A stretch of 42,154 nt of DNA from Candidatus Poribacteria bacterium (GCA_009843785.1 VYCT01000216.1:1-42154); one strand, 5' to 3'; counted from the stretch's first letter, positions 15,502 through 23,433 are shown. Notes: generated from the letters alone by a model not told the origin. Translations and numbers: made by a program.

Positions 15502-16417
15502 AGAAAAAATTCTGGCGATCGTATCCATCTCTGTTCTCGCTATTGCTACCGTCGTTTTGGGCATCCTGTTCTATTCAACTTCAAACGGACTCGAACAGAC
15601 GCAAGCAGAATTAGCGACGACCCAAACCACACTCCAAGAAACTGAGACTGCAAAAGCGGATATCGAAAAGAAGTTAGCGGAAACCGAAAGCACATTGTCT
15701 GAAACGCGAAAGAACTTGGCAGAGACACGTTCCGAACTCGATCAAACCAAAGAGATATTGCAAAACGCAAGCGAAGCCGCTCGAAAAATCGCCGCTGAAC
15801 GGAACACGCTCCAGCAGGACAAAAGTGCGCTTGAACGCGAAAAAGAGAGTCTTCGCGCAAAACTCACCGAGATTGAATCCGAATTACAACGGATCCGGGA
15901 GCAATCACAACGTTCAATTACGGCTATCCAAGAGCGGTTTAAAGATACAGTCGGTGCCGTGTTAGATGACGCAGGACGGTTGAAACTTGATGTTAAGGGG
16001 AAAATCTTGTTTGAAACAGGCAGCGCGATTCTAAGTACAGATGGGAAAGAACTTTTGGATGCAATCTCGGAAGAGGTTTTACTCAACGCAGACTATTCAG
16101 CTTACGCCATTCGGGTTGAGGGACACACAGATAACACACCCATCGGCGGCGACGCACTGCGGAACTGGAACCTCTCCACCGAACGCGCAATCGCGGCGGT
16201 GAAATACTTGCAGGAACATGCGAATGTGAGTGCGGAACGTCTGGCAGCCACTGGCTACGCCTTCTACCAACCCATAGATACTGCCGAAACGCCGGACGCG
16301 AAAGCCAAAAATCGGAGGATCGAAATTATACTCGTGCCACCACAAGATTTTCTGTCCGAACTCCTAACATCGCTCCAAAATGTGATGCAATCTATTGAAG
16401 CGAAGGCATCTCAGTAG
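15494..16417 (+). CDS. OmpA-family cell-envelope protein with coiled coil
   Basis: A 307-residue envelope protein. An N-terminal uncleaved membrane helix (about residues 6-28, ILAIVSISVLAIATVVLGIL) is followed by a long coiled coil (about 31-150) rich in TLQETETAKADIEKKLAETE-type heptads. After it comes an OmpA/MotB-type peptidoglycan-binding domain (about 165-290), with ILFETGSAILSTDG, RVEGHTDNTPIGG, NWNLSTERA and NRRIEIILVP. It is probably anchored in the inner membrane and reaches across the periplasm to the cell wall. AAGGAG at 15482-15487 precedes the ATG, which overlaps the RNHCP gene by 8 bases. It converges with the minus-strand outer-membrane gene, only 10 bases away, and no terminator is evident between them. 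Confidence 0.92.
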   Translation: MSKEKILAIVSISVLAIATVVLGILFYSTSNGLEQTQAELATTQTTLQETETAKADIEKKLAETESTLSETRKNLAETRSELDQTKEILQNASEAARKIAAERNTLQQDKSALEREKESLRAKLTEIESELQRIREQSQRSITAIQERFKDTVGAVLDDAGRLKLDVKGKILFETGSAILSTDGKELLDAISEEVLLNADYSAYAIRVEGHTDNTPIGGDALRNWNLSTERAIAAVKYLQEHANVSAERLAATGYAFYQPIDTAETPDAKAKNRRIEIILVPPQDFLSELLTSLQNVMQSIEAKASQ

Positions 16418-16427
16418 TGTTATCTGC

Positions 16428-17270
16428 CTATTCTTTTTCTGCACTCGCGCGTTTTGCTTGTACCGCAAGTTCTGTCGCAAGTTTGATGAGGCGTCTCGTT
16501 TCATCAATCTGTTCGAGTATCTGCGCGTTTGTCCACGAAACAGAAGCGAGGTAACGCAACTCGTCTGGGTTGTTCAAGGTTTCAGCACCGAGTGCCACCT
16601 GAAGTCCGCTTGATGCAGCGTATCGCACACCGAGGTTCACACCAGCACCATCGAATTCCAAACTCGTCGTAATGTTGCCCCTGGCGAAAGCTGGTCGAAA
16701 TTCTTTACGCAACCCAACAAACAGACCGATAGGACGTTCCGAAAACGCAAACCGCTGCGTGCCGATCCCGATGTGTCCAGAAAATTGGTGAATCCGTGGC
16801 AGATTAAAAGTTTTACTGATAGCAAGAAACGCTGAGGCACTTTCATCGGCTTCCGCTTCTGAATCCCACAAGACGATATCCCTACCAAGTTTCTCTATAC
16901 CTATCGCTATACTCGGGATCGCGCCAGTCTCCGGCTCTTTTAAGAGTTGGAACTTTAAGTTCGCAGTCCGATCAGCAGAAGGTCGCTCACCATATTCGTT
17001 CCACAGGTGTGTCAACCCGACTTCAACGCGATCAAACAGTCCAAAGTTAAGACGAACCGCAACGGCATCACCCAGGTTTGTTGTAGAATGGTCCATCATC
17101 CGTTGTTGAAAACCGAGATAAGTGCCTGCTTCAAATATTCCGTGTTGCAATACTCTACCTGTTGGAATATCTACCAATCCGCTCCCTGTAAACACTTCAC
17201 TGCTGACAGGCTTAGAAACCGTGATGGATGCCAAAACAATCAAGAAAAGGGAAATCGTGTGTCGAAGCAT
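16428..17270 (-). CDS. Predicted beta-barrel outer-membrane protein
   Basis: A 280-residue exported protein of no recognised named family. A clear signal peptide (LFLIVLASITVSKPVSSE, about residues 8-25) precedes GSGLVDIPTGRVL, followed by alternating aromatic/hydrophobic strands such as RVEVGLTHLW, IAIGIEKLG, GHIGIGTQRF, LFVGLRKEF and VNLGVRYAA. These suit a transmembrane beta-barrel resembling YjbH/DUF-type barrels. The C-terminal 40 residues (QILEQIDETRRLIKLATELA) are helical, which is odd for a barrel end and may be a periplasmic tail. It starts 5 bases after the rpiA stop, so it is probably translated from the same message as rpiA, an unexpected pairing. Confidence 0.75.
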   Translation of the reverse strand: MLRHTISLFLIVLASITVSKPVSSEVFTGSGLVDIPTGRVLQHGIFEAGTYLGFQQRMMDHSTTNLGDAVAVRLNFGLFDRVEVGLTHLWNEYGERPSADRTANLKFQLLKEPETGAIPSIAIGIEKLGRDIVLWDSEAEADESASAFLAISKTFNLPRIHQFSGHIGIGTQRFAFSERPIGLFVGLRKEFRPAFARGNITTSLEFDGAGVNLGVRYAASSGLQVALGAETLNNPDELRYLASVSWTNAQILEQIDETRRLIKLATELAVQAKRASAEKE

Positions 17271-17275
17271 TGATG

Positions 17276-17965
17276 CTACTCCATATACCGGATGCCGGCA
17301 GGCGTGCCGATGATAATTTTGTCAGCACGATTGACAAAAATCCCGTTCTCTACCACACCCGGAATATTATTTAACTGCATCTCTACCACTTGCGGTTCAG
17401 GGATACCGTCAAAGTGGCAGTCAAGGATATAGTTGCCGTTGTCGGTGATGAGTGGGGATACCTCTCCGTTTTGTGAGGTATCCTGTCGGAGTGTTGATTT
17501 TCCACAAATCCGATTGACTTCGGTCTGTGTGGCTTCCCATCCGAACCGCACGATTTCCACAGGGAGCGAGAAGGTCGTGCCGAGGACACGTGATACCTTG
17601 CTTTCATCGACCACAATTAATATCTCTTTAGATGCATGAGCGATGATTTTTTCTCTAACGAGCGCGGCACCGCCACCTTTAATCAGATTAAGATGTGCGT
17701 CCACTTCATCGGCACCGTCAATAGTTAAGTCAATAGTAGGATGTGTAGCGAGCGTTGTCAAGGGTATCTTTTGTGCTATAGCGATTTTCTCGGTTCCCTC
17801 GGAGGTAGGGATTCCGATAATATCAAGTCCTTCGCGTACCATCGCTCCAAGTTTTAAGAGTGCGTAATAGACGGTGGAACCTGTCCCCAATCCTACGATC
17901 ATACCGGACCGAACATCTTCTGTCGCTTTTTCTGCAGCTATTTTTTTCTGGTTTTCAGTATTCAT
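17276..17965 (-). CDS. rpiA: Ribose-5-phosphate isomerase A
   Basis: A 229-residue RpiA, which interconverts ribose 5-phosphate and ribulose 5-phosphate in the pentose phosphate pathway. Landmarks: AAEKATEDVRSGMIVGLGTG followed by STVYYAL (the phosphate-binding GTGST loop), the catalytic region DLTIDGADEVD, LIKGGGAALVREK (catalytic Glu and Lys), and IVVDESK. Length is normal (about 220-230). The frame extends upstream, but I chose the ATG at 17965. A minus-strand promoter at 17976-18004 would start the message about 5 bases before this ATG, and no Shine-Dalgarno is present. It is probably read from an almost leaderless message. Confidence 0.95.
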   Translation of the reverse strand: MNTENQKKIAAEKATEDVRSGMIVGLGTGSTVYYALLKLGAMVREGLDIIGIPTSEGTEKIAIAQKIPLTTLATHPTIDLTIDGADEVDAHLNLIKGGGAALVREKIIAHASKEILIVVDESKVSRVLGTTFSLPVEIVRFGWEATQTEVNRICGKSTLRQDTSQNGEVSPLITDNGNYILDCHFDGIPEPQVVEMQLNNIPGVVENGIFVNRADKIIIGTPAGIRYME

Positions 17966-17975
17966 GATGCATACA

Positions 17976-18004
17976 AGTTTACCAAACAATCTTCTGAAAA
18001 GCAA
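17976..18004 (-). promoter_or_regulatory. Extended -10 promoter for rpiA
   Basis: On the minus strand: TTGCTT (18004-17999), a 17-base spacer and TAAACT (17981-17976) preceded by TGG. The predicted start point near 17969-17970 is only about 4-5 bases before the rpiA ATG at 17965, leaving no room for a ribosome-binding site. Confidence 0.65.
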
Positions 18005-18015
18005 GTTTTTATATG

Positions 18016-18108
18016 GTATTCGGTCATCGGTTATCGGGAACAAACGGGTTATGTGGTTAACAAAATCACCTCTTAACTGATAACTGATAACTCACAACTG
18101 ACAACTAT
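18016..18108. repeat. Interspersed AACTGA-type repeat, copy 3
   Basis: The left arm has CGGTCATCGGTTATCGGG; the right arm has ACCTCTTAACTGATAACTGA followed by TAACTCACAACTGACAACT. It lies between the divergent rpiA promoter and the promoter at 18125. Confidence 0.8.
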
Positions 18109-18124
18109 TCCTCCAACAAAACAT

Positions 18125-18153
18125 TTGATTCTTTTTACCGGTTGTGCTATAAT
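18125..18153 (+). promoter_or_regulatory. Near-consensus promoter of the desuccinylase-like gene
   Basis: TTGATT at 18125-18130, a 17-base spacer and a perfect TATAAT at 18148-18153 preceded by TGC (extended -10). The predicted start point at 18160-18161 coincides with the ATG at 18161, so the transcript should be leaderless. Confidence 0.85.
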
Positions 18154-18160
18154 ACCCGTT

Positions 18161-19147
18161 ATGAGGAATAATATTCGCCAGAGCAGCTTGGTGGTTGGAC
18201 ACTTGGTCGCTGAACCCGCAACTCGAATGGAAGGTTACCTCAAAGTTGGTACGATGCCTGACGGAACTGCTGTCCGACTGCCTATTGTACTCATCAACGG
18301 GAGGCACCCCGGCAAAACACTTTATATCCAAGCGATTAGCGACGGAGATGAACTCAACGGTATCGCCGTTATTCATAAAATTCTCCGGACAATCACGCCC
18401 GAGCAGTTGCACGGTAAGATTATCGCTGTGGCGATTGTTAACTTCCACGCGTTTCATGCCAAACAGGCCTTCAGTCCTGTAGATAACAGGAAAATGAACC
18501 GCTGTTTCCCGGGCAGGCGCGATGGCACGTCAAGTGAACGGATCGCCTATCATCTTTTCCATCAGGCTGTACAACAAGCAGACTACTGCCTCGATCTGCA
18601 CCAAGGCGGTGTACAGCCGATGATTGATGAAGTGCGTGTCCGCGTTGATCAAAAACATACACTCCACAAGGCGTGTCTCGAACTTGCCCGCGTCTTCGGT
18701 ATCGGACACATTCTCGATCAGAAGGGCCCGAAGGGACAACTCGCGCAAGCAGCACCGGAGGTCGGTATTCCAACGATCGATCCTGAATTGGGTGGAACGC
18801 ACGGATGGGATGCGGCAAGCATCGAAAAAGGCGTGCGCGGCGTGCGCAATGTGCTACAATACTATCAATTTATCTCCGGAACCCCAGAGATTCCTGAGCA
18901 GCAAATCGTTGTCAAAAAATTCGCGACGCTCGTCAGTAATGAAGGCGGTTTTATTTACTATAGAGCAGAATTATATGAGCACCTTACAGCGTCTCAGCCG
19001 GTTGCTGATATTTGCGATGTCTTTGGGAATGTCCGGGAATCCATATCTTCACCCGTTGACGGTGTTTTCTGGGCGAAACCTATCTATCCGATGGTTGCGA
19101 GTGGCGGCACGGTCGGCAAAATCGGCACGCCTATTGGGTATCTCTAA
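18161..19147 (+). CDS. Succinylglutamate desuccinylase/aspartoacylase-family hydrolase
   Basis: A 328-residue zinc carboxypeptidase-like deacylase. The zinc site is visible as ISDGDELNG (a D-x-x-E version of the usual H-x-x-E, in the strand-loop where the first ligands lie) and DYCLDLHQGG with its histidine. An arginine-rich MNRCFPGRRDGTSSERIAYH supplies substrate-binding residues. The usual H-x-x-E of the family (often GxHGdE) reads ISDGDELNG here, so one expected histidine is replaced by Asp. I chose ATG 18161 because the promoter at 18125-18153 places the transcript start on it; an upstream in-frame start (18125) lies within the promoter. The acyl-amino-acid substrate is unknown. Confidence 0.83.
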   Translation: MRNNIRQSSLVVGHLVAEPATRMEGYLKVGTMPDGTAVRLPIVLINGRHPGKTLYIQAISDGDELNGIAVIHKILRTITPEQLHGKIIAVAIVNFHAFHAKQAFSPVDNRKMNRCFPGRRDGTSSERIAYHLFHQAVQQADYCLDLHQGGVQPMIDEVRVRVDQKHTLHKACLELARVFGIGHILDQKGPKGQLAQAAPEVGIPTIDPELGGTHGWDAASIEKGVRGVRNVLQYYQFISGTPEIPEQQIVVKKFATLVSNEGGFIYYRAELYEHLTASQPVADICDVFGNVRESISSPVDGVFWAKPIYPMVASGGTVGKIGTPIGYL

Positions 19148-19168
19148 CATCCACGAGGAGGACACGGC

Positions 19169-20479
19169 TTGCACAAACAGAATCGTAAAGCCTTTATAAA
19201 AAAAATGGGGCGAGGGGGTGTTGCTATCTTCGCCAGCGCACCGCCCGCGCGGTGGAACCACGACACCGAATATCTTTATCGTCCGGATCCGAATTTTTAT
19301 TACCTTACAGGGTTTGAAGAACCGGAGTCAATTTGTGTTATCGCACCTGAACATCCGAAGCACCAGTATGTCCTATTTGTGCGTCCGAAAGATAAACAAG
19401 CAGAAATCTGGAACGGCAAGCGCGTCGGTGTTCGAGACGCACGTAGACGCTACGGCGCAGATAAAGCGTATCCGATAGAGAAATTCGATGAAAAAATTGG
19501 GGAATATCTGCAGGACGCGGAACGACTCTACTATACGCTCGGTTCTAATGAAGACGTTGATACCGAGATACTTGCCCGATTTACACGCTCCGTCAAGTCA
19601 AAGGTTCGATCTGGTAAAGGGTTTGATACGCTTGTTGACCCGAGTCCCATTCTTAGCGAGCTGCGACTCATCAAAAATGAGACGGAACTGCAGCGTATCC
19701 GACAGGCAACGGAGATTACGGTCGCCGGTCATGTCGCAGCGATGAAGGCGGTTCGACCTGGACTCTATGAATACCAGTTGGAATCTCTCGTTGAATCCAC
19801 GTTCCGTATGAACGGTGCTGGTGGTGCAGCGTTCCCGACGATCGTCGCAAGTGGTGGAAACGCCACAACGCTCCACTACACCACAAATGACTGCGAAATT
19901 GAGGACGGAAATCTCGTGCTCCTCGACGCAGGCGCGGAGTACGGTCGGTACGCCGGCGACGTAACCCGCACCTTCCCGGCAAGCGGCACCTTCACTGAGG
20001 CACAGCGAGAAATCTATCAGATTGTCCTTGACGCACATAAGACTATTATCGACGGTATCCGTCCAGGTGTTTCTATTGACGAACCGCACCAAAAGTCGAT
20101 TGAATTGTTGACAGAGGGGATGCTAAGTCTCGGTCTTCTAAAGAAGAAGAAAAAAATAGAGAAATTGATAGAGGACGGCGCGTACCGGCAGTTTTACATG
20201 TACCGGATCGGACACATGCTCGGTTTAGATGTACACGACGTCAATTGTGTCCGCGAAGCAAACGGCGATTACAAGACCTTCCAACCCGGAATGGTAATCA
20301 CCATTGAACCGGGGCTCTATGTCGCTGAAGGTACCAAAGGCGTTCCACCGCAGTACTTAGGCATCGGTGTCCGTATAGAGGACGACATCCTTGTCACAGA
20401 ATCCGGCAGCGAAAACCTAACCAGCGGTGTCCCGAAAGAGATTGATGAAGTCGAAGCACTTGTCCGTGGGGCAAAGTAA
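19169..20479 (+). CDS. pepP: Xaa-Pro aminopeptidase (aminopeptidase P, M24B)
   Basis: A 436-residue M24 metallopeptidase that removes an N-terminal residue preceding proline, in the cytoplasm. The N-terminal AMP_N domain includes YLYRPDPNFYYLTGFEEPES. In the C-terminal pita-bread domain all five dimanganese ligands are present: D253 (LLDAGAEYG), D264 (GDVTRTFP), H349 (RIGHMLGLDVHD), E380 (ITIEPGLY) and E404 (GVRIEDDI). Length is typical (about 440). The start is a TTG at 19169 with GAGGAG at 19155-19160; no ATG fits as well. It follows the desuccinylase-like gene by 21 bases and is probably co-transcribed with it. Confidence 0.95.
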   Translation: MHKQNRKAFIKKMGRGGVAIFASAPPARWNHDTEYLYRPDPNFYYLTGFEEPESICVIAPEHPKHQYVLFVRPKDKQAEIWNGKRVGVRDARRRYGADKAYPIEKFDEKIGEYLQDAERLYYTLGSNEDVDTEILARFTRSVKSKVRSGKGFDTLVDPSPILSELRLIKNETELQRIRQATEITVAGHVAAMKAVRPGLYEYQLESLVESTFRMNGAGGAAFPTIVASGGNATTLHYTTNDCEIEDGNLVLLDAGAEYGRYAGDVTRTFPASGTFTEAQREIYQIVLDAHKTIIDGIRPGVSIDEPHQKSIELLTEGMLSLGLLKKKKKIEKLIEDGAYRQFYMYRIGHMLGLDVHDVNCVREANGDYKTFQPGMVITIEPGLYVAEGTKGVPPQYLGIGVRIEDDILVTESGSENLTSGVPKEIDEVEALVRGAK

Positions 20480-20515
20480 CTGTTCACTCTAATTCGCAAT
20501 TTGAAGGAGTATGTC

Positions 20516-20797
20516 ATGATTGAAAACTTGAGAACAACAGTAGTAGAGATGAAGGACGTAATCCGCGAAAAATACAAAGCCGAGATTAAGGGTATCTTCG
20601 GTTCCTATGTTCGGAGTGATTTTCACGCAGACAGCGATCTGGATCTCTTGGTAGATTTCGATGACGGTGCCGATCTGATGGATCAGGTCAATCTTCAACG
20701 ATTTTTAGAGGATAAATTGGAATGCAAGATTGATGTAATATCACGACGCTCATGCCGAGAGAAGAAAAACTTCATGCCTCTGTTTTCAACAATGTGA
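20516..20797 (+). CDS. Orphan MNT-type nucleotidyltransferase (MntA-like)
   Basis: A 93-residue minimal nucleotidyltransferase. The motif GIFGSYVRSDFHADSDLDLL gives GS-x10-D-x-D, the metal-binding core of the MNT family, followed by VDFDDGADLMDQVNLQRFLE and the third acidic strand KIDVISR. ATG 20516 is preceded by AAGGAG (20504-20509). MNT proteins usually act as antitoxins that modify a HEPN-domain HepT toxin encoded next to them. Here the following 125 bases hold no HEPN gene and the next gene is unrelated, so it is an orphan antitoxin or a solitary nucleotidyltransferase. Confidence 0.85.
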   Translation: MIENLRTTVVEMKDVIREKYKAEIKGIFGSYVRSDFHADSDLDLLVDFDDGADLMDQVNLQRFLEDKLECKIDVISRRSCREKKNFMPLFSTM

Positions 20798-20922
20798 TTA
20801 GCCTATGAATATTGTGTGATTATAAAGGCTTGCGGAGGTAGATCTGTGTATTTTTTATATGTGTTGATTAACTGGAAAAAGCTGAAAAACCTGTGTTACA
20901 ATTCTAATAACGGAGGCAACAG

Positions 20923-21489
20923 ATGCCGAAACATGGAATTCCAAAACAAAAAAAGATGAGAGGCATGAACAAGCATCAGAAGAAAGCGCATCGTCGCGGT
21001 GAAGATCGCTTGCGTGGCAACGAAGTTGAATACTATCTTGAACTTGCTTACTCTTCCAACGCGGAGGATCGCGTCGAGGCGATGGACAATCTCTGTCCCT
21101 GTCATGTTCGGAAAAGCATCGACAAAGTTTGGGTGGCACTCTACAAAGGTATGGTCGATCCCGATCTGCGGGTCCGCAGAGCCGCATGGCACACGCTCGA
21201 TGACGGCGGAAACCCGAACGATCCGAGACTCCAACCGCTCCTCGAAAAAATCGCTAAAGAGGAAACCGATGCCAAGTTACGTCAACGCGCACTTGACCTC
21301 ATCGCCGCGACGCGGAAGGTCGAAGATCAGAAAGAAATGTTGTTGGCACAAAAAACGCACACCTTCTCTGGACGCTGTGATTGGTGTGGCGCATCAAATG
21401 TGCCTGTCAGTTATGATTATGAAACAGAGTTTGAAACGAACGGGACCAAACGTTTCGCCTTGGTCTGTGAAGCGTGTGAAACCGTATAG
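20923..21489 (+). CDS. HEAT-repeat protein with C-terminal zinc ribbon
   Basis: A 188-residue protein of unknown function. A very basic N-terminus (KHGIPKQKKMRGMNKHQKKA, nucleic-acid-binding in character) precedes two to three HEAT-like helical pairs (about residues 40-130, for example DPDLRVRRAAWHTLDDGG and DAKLRQRALDLIAATRK). The protein ends in a zinc-ribbon-like pair, CDWCGA (about 150) and CEAC (about 183). ATG 20923 is preceded by CGGAGG. The combination of basic tail, HEAT helices and CxxC pairs suggests an RNA- or ribosome-associated protein, which is inference only. Confidence 0.75.
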   Translation: MPKHGIPKQKKMRGMNKHQKKAHRRGEDRLRGNEVEYYLELAYSSNAEDRVEAMDNLCPCHVRKSIDKVWVALYKGMVDPDLRVRRAAWHTLDDGGNPNDPRLQPLLEKIAKEETDAKLRQRALDLIAATRKVEDQKEMLLAQKTHTFSGRCDWCGASNVPVSYDYETEFETNGTKRFALVCEACETV

Positions 21490-21548
21490 ACCTCTGGCAG
21501 TTAGGTTTCACGCACGATTTGTAAAGAATAAAGTTTGTGAAAGGTGCT

Positions 21549-22043
21549 ATGGCGACCCAAAACCAATTATTTGAAGGATACACCGATTTCATCGCGACTC
21601 GCGGCGTTAAAGAATATCGCGAGACGATTCCTGTCTGGATAAACGCTGACGATGTTGTGTTAGAAATCGGTTGTGAGTGGGGAACAACGACAACCTTGAT
21701 CGCGCCGCATTGTCAGAAAGTTATCGGCACCGACATCAGTCCTAAATGTATTGAACGTGCAAAGGAAAAGCACCCCGAACTCCATTTTGAGGTGCTTGAC
21801 GGCTTCGATGTCAGAGCAGCGTTAGACCTCGGCGAACCGTTCAGCAAAATTTACATTGATATGTCTGGCATATCAGGCTACAACTCGCTACTTGACACAA
21901 TTGCACTCCTTACGTCGTACGCCACTGTGCTACGTCCAGAGGCGATCATTGTTAAAAGTAGCGCGTTGAAACGTTTCGCTGGACACTGTAATCCGTGGCG
22001 TTCCCCGCCCAAAGAATCTCACACGGTCCCAAACCGCTCTTAA
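21549..22043 (+). CDS. Class I SAM-dependent methyltransferase-like protein
   Basis: A 164-residue Rossmann-fold methyltransferase-like protein. Motif I is VVLEIGCEWGTTTTLIA (about residues 33-49, with the G-x-G changed to GCEWG), the acidic residue after strand 2 is in VIGTDISPKCIERA, and strand 4 lies in KIYIDMSGISG. After strand 5 (EAIIVKSSALKRF) the protein ends in a polar tail, GHCNPWRSPPKESHTVPNRS. The stop codon lies exactly where the repeat at 22042 begins, so the C-terminus may have been replaced. ATG 21549 is chosen, with AAAGG a few bases upstream. The target molecule is unknown. Confidence 0.72.
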   Translation: MATQNQLFEGYTDFIATRGVKEYRETIPVWINADDVVLEIGCEWGTTTTLIAPHCQKVIGTDISPKCIERAKEKHPELHFEVLDGFDVRAALDLGEPFSKIYIDMSGISGYNSLLDTIALLTSYATVLRPEAIIVKSSALKRFAGHCNPWRSPPKESHTVPNRS

Positions 22044-22078
22044 CTCTCACTGCGAGGCAAACTGACAACTCTAAAAAA
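22042..22078. repeat. Interspersed repeat, copy 4 (partial module)
   Basis: CTCACTGCGAGGCAAACTG plus ACAACTCTAAAAAAA. The 26 bases from 22045 match 28829-28854 with one difference. In both places the module lies directly upstream of a gene and ends in an A-run. Confidence 0.75.
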
Positions 22079-22141
22079 AAATGAAGGGAAGTTGATTTCA
22101 ATGCAACGAACTAAACAACACCCAAATAAAGTGAGTTTTAT

Positions 22142-22717
22142 ATGATACCAGATGATGTGTACGTACACCAAACGGTAGAGGGTGATGCCGAGGCATTCAA
22201 CGAGCTCGTGAATCGGCATCATTCAAAGATTTATGGGCTCGCATATCGGATGCTCGGTAATCCCGATGATGCCGCCGATGCGACCCAAGAAACATTTTTA
22301 GAAGCATACAAGTCCGTTAAAACGTTCCATTTTCAGTCGCAGTTCGGCACTTGGCTATATCGCATCGGTATCAATACATGCCAGCAGTATATCCGTAAAT
22401 CGCAATCAAACGATCGGAAGCTGACCGCTTACACCAGAGAAGCGGAAATCCATGGGCCCGCTTCTGAGAACGATTCGCCTGAACGCATGGCGATTCAAAC
22501 CGAGCAGAATGAGATCGTTCAAGATGCGATCGGTCAGTTGCCGCCAAAGCAACGCGAGGTTGTCACGCTCTATTACATGCAACACCTCAAGTATCGCGAA
22601 ATTGCGGAGATACTGAAATGTTCAGAAGGCACGGTCGCCTCTCGGTTGAACCAAGCCCTGAAAAATCTCAAGCGGAAGCTGAGCAAATATTATCTCCAAG
22701 GAGGGGTACCACAATGA
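22142..22717 (+). CDS. ECF-family RNA polymerase sigma factor
   Basis: A 191-residue group IV sigma factor. Sigma region 2 (about residues 8-85) contains AFNELVNRHHSKIYGLAYRM, DAADATQETFLEAYKSV and FGTWLYRIGINTCQQYIRK. A variable linker follows, then region 4 (about 128-180) with AIGQLPPKQREVVTLYYMQ, the helix-turn-helix YREIAEILKCSEGTVASRLN and QALKNLKRKL. Length and order are typical of RpoE-like ECF factors. Its stop overlaps the ATG of the downstream zinc-finger membrane protein by ATGA (22714-22717), the classic arrangement for a sigma/anti-sigma pair. A copy of the interspersed repeat lies just upstream; I could not identify an autoregulated ECF promoter with confidence. Confidence 0.95.
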   Translation: MIPDDVYVHQTVEGDAEAFNELVNRHHSKIYGLAYRMLGNPDDAADATQETFLEAYKSVKTFHFQSQFGTWLYRIGINTCQQYIRKSQSNDRKLTAYTREAEIHGPASENDSPERMAIQTEQNEIVQDAIGQLPPKQREVVTLYYMQHLKYREIAEILKCSEGTVASRLNQALKNLKRKLSKYYLQGGVPQ

Positions 22718-23433
22718 ATTGCGAACAGACGCTTAACAATTTGCCTCACTTCGTCGTAGAAGAAAATCCAAAAACGACGGATCGAGTTTCTGCGGGGACG
22801 TCGCAGCGTGCAGTATTGGAACACCTTCGGAGCTGCCCAGAATGTCAGATGGCATACGAAGCGTTGTGGCACACCGCCAGTGTACTGGAGAGCACAGATG
22901 AACCTGTCCCACCACCGGAATTGGCGGGTAACATTCATGCGCGCGTACGCGAACTCCATCAACGGAAGCAACTATCATTTTTTGCGAATCCATTGGCGTG
23001 GTGTCTCAATCGGTTGGCACTGGATTTCTCACCGCGGGTCGTTAACGCTACCGCATTAATTTTTTTGCTCATGGTCACCGGCTTTGGCGCGAAACTTGTG
23101 TTTTTTACAAACCCGCCCGAACCAGATTCTGGCTTGATAGCGATGAAACAGACAATGCTCAATAACATCAGAATCTCCACGGCTCCATGGGCGGTGCTTA
23201 AAGATACTGAAACGCACACGGAAGATGGACGGACATCGCAGCAATCAATAGTGGCTGTCGAAGGTGCGCATAATCACTTCTTTAATCCAACGCGAAATTC
23301 ATCGAAGATATGGCATACGGAGACTCCAGATGCTAACGGACACACGGGTGAAACGAGCGTTGCTAATTATCTACAAAACAAGGTGAGCGAAAAACTAACC
23401 GTGTTTTGGAATAACATTAAAACAGAATTGTAG
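22714..23433 (+). CDS. Zinc-finger transmembrane anti-sigma factor
   Basis: A 239-residue single-pass membrane protein. The cytoplasmic N-terminus carries a ZAS-type zinc-binding motif, LEHLRSCPECQ (H37-x3-C41-x2-C44), with C3 as the fourth ligand. A membrane helix (VVNATALIFLLMVTGFGAKL, about residues 107-126) leads into an extracytoplasmic domain of about 110 residues with no recognised fold. ATG 22714 is preceded by GGAGGGG and overlaps the sigma factor gene by 4 bases. It most likely holds the sigma factor inactive at the membrane until an envelope signal triggers its release, by family rule. The signal is unknown. Confidence 0.9.
   Translation: MNCEQTLNNLPHFVVEENPKTTDRVSAGTSQRAVLEHLRSCPECQMAYEALWHTASVLESTDEPVPPPELAGNIHARVRELHQRKQLSFFANPLAWCLNRLALDFSPRVVNATALIFLLMVTGFGAKLVFFTNPPEPDSGLIAMKQTMLNNIRISTAPWAVLKDTETHTEDGRTSQQSIVAVEGAHNHFFNPTRNSSKIWHTETPDANGHTGETSVANYLQNKVSEKLTVFWNNIKTEL

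Noticed and set aside
20864-20902. A promoter TTGATT ... TACAAT before the HEAT/zinc-ribbon gene
   Set aside because: Spacing is 27 bases; only the TGTTACAAT extended -10 looks plausible, too weak to list.
22084-22141. Possible ECF-type autoregulated promoter (GGGAAGTTG ...) before the sigma factor gene
   Set aside because: No matching -10 at the right spacing; start point cannot be judged.
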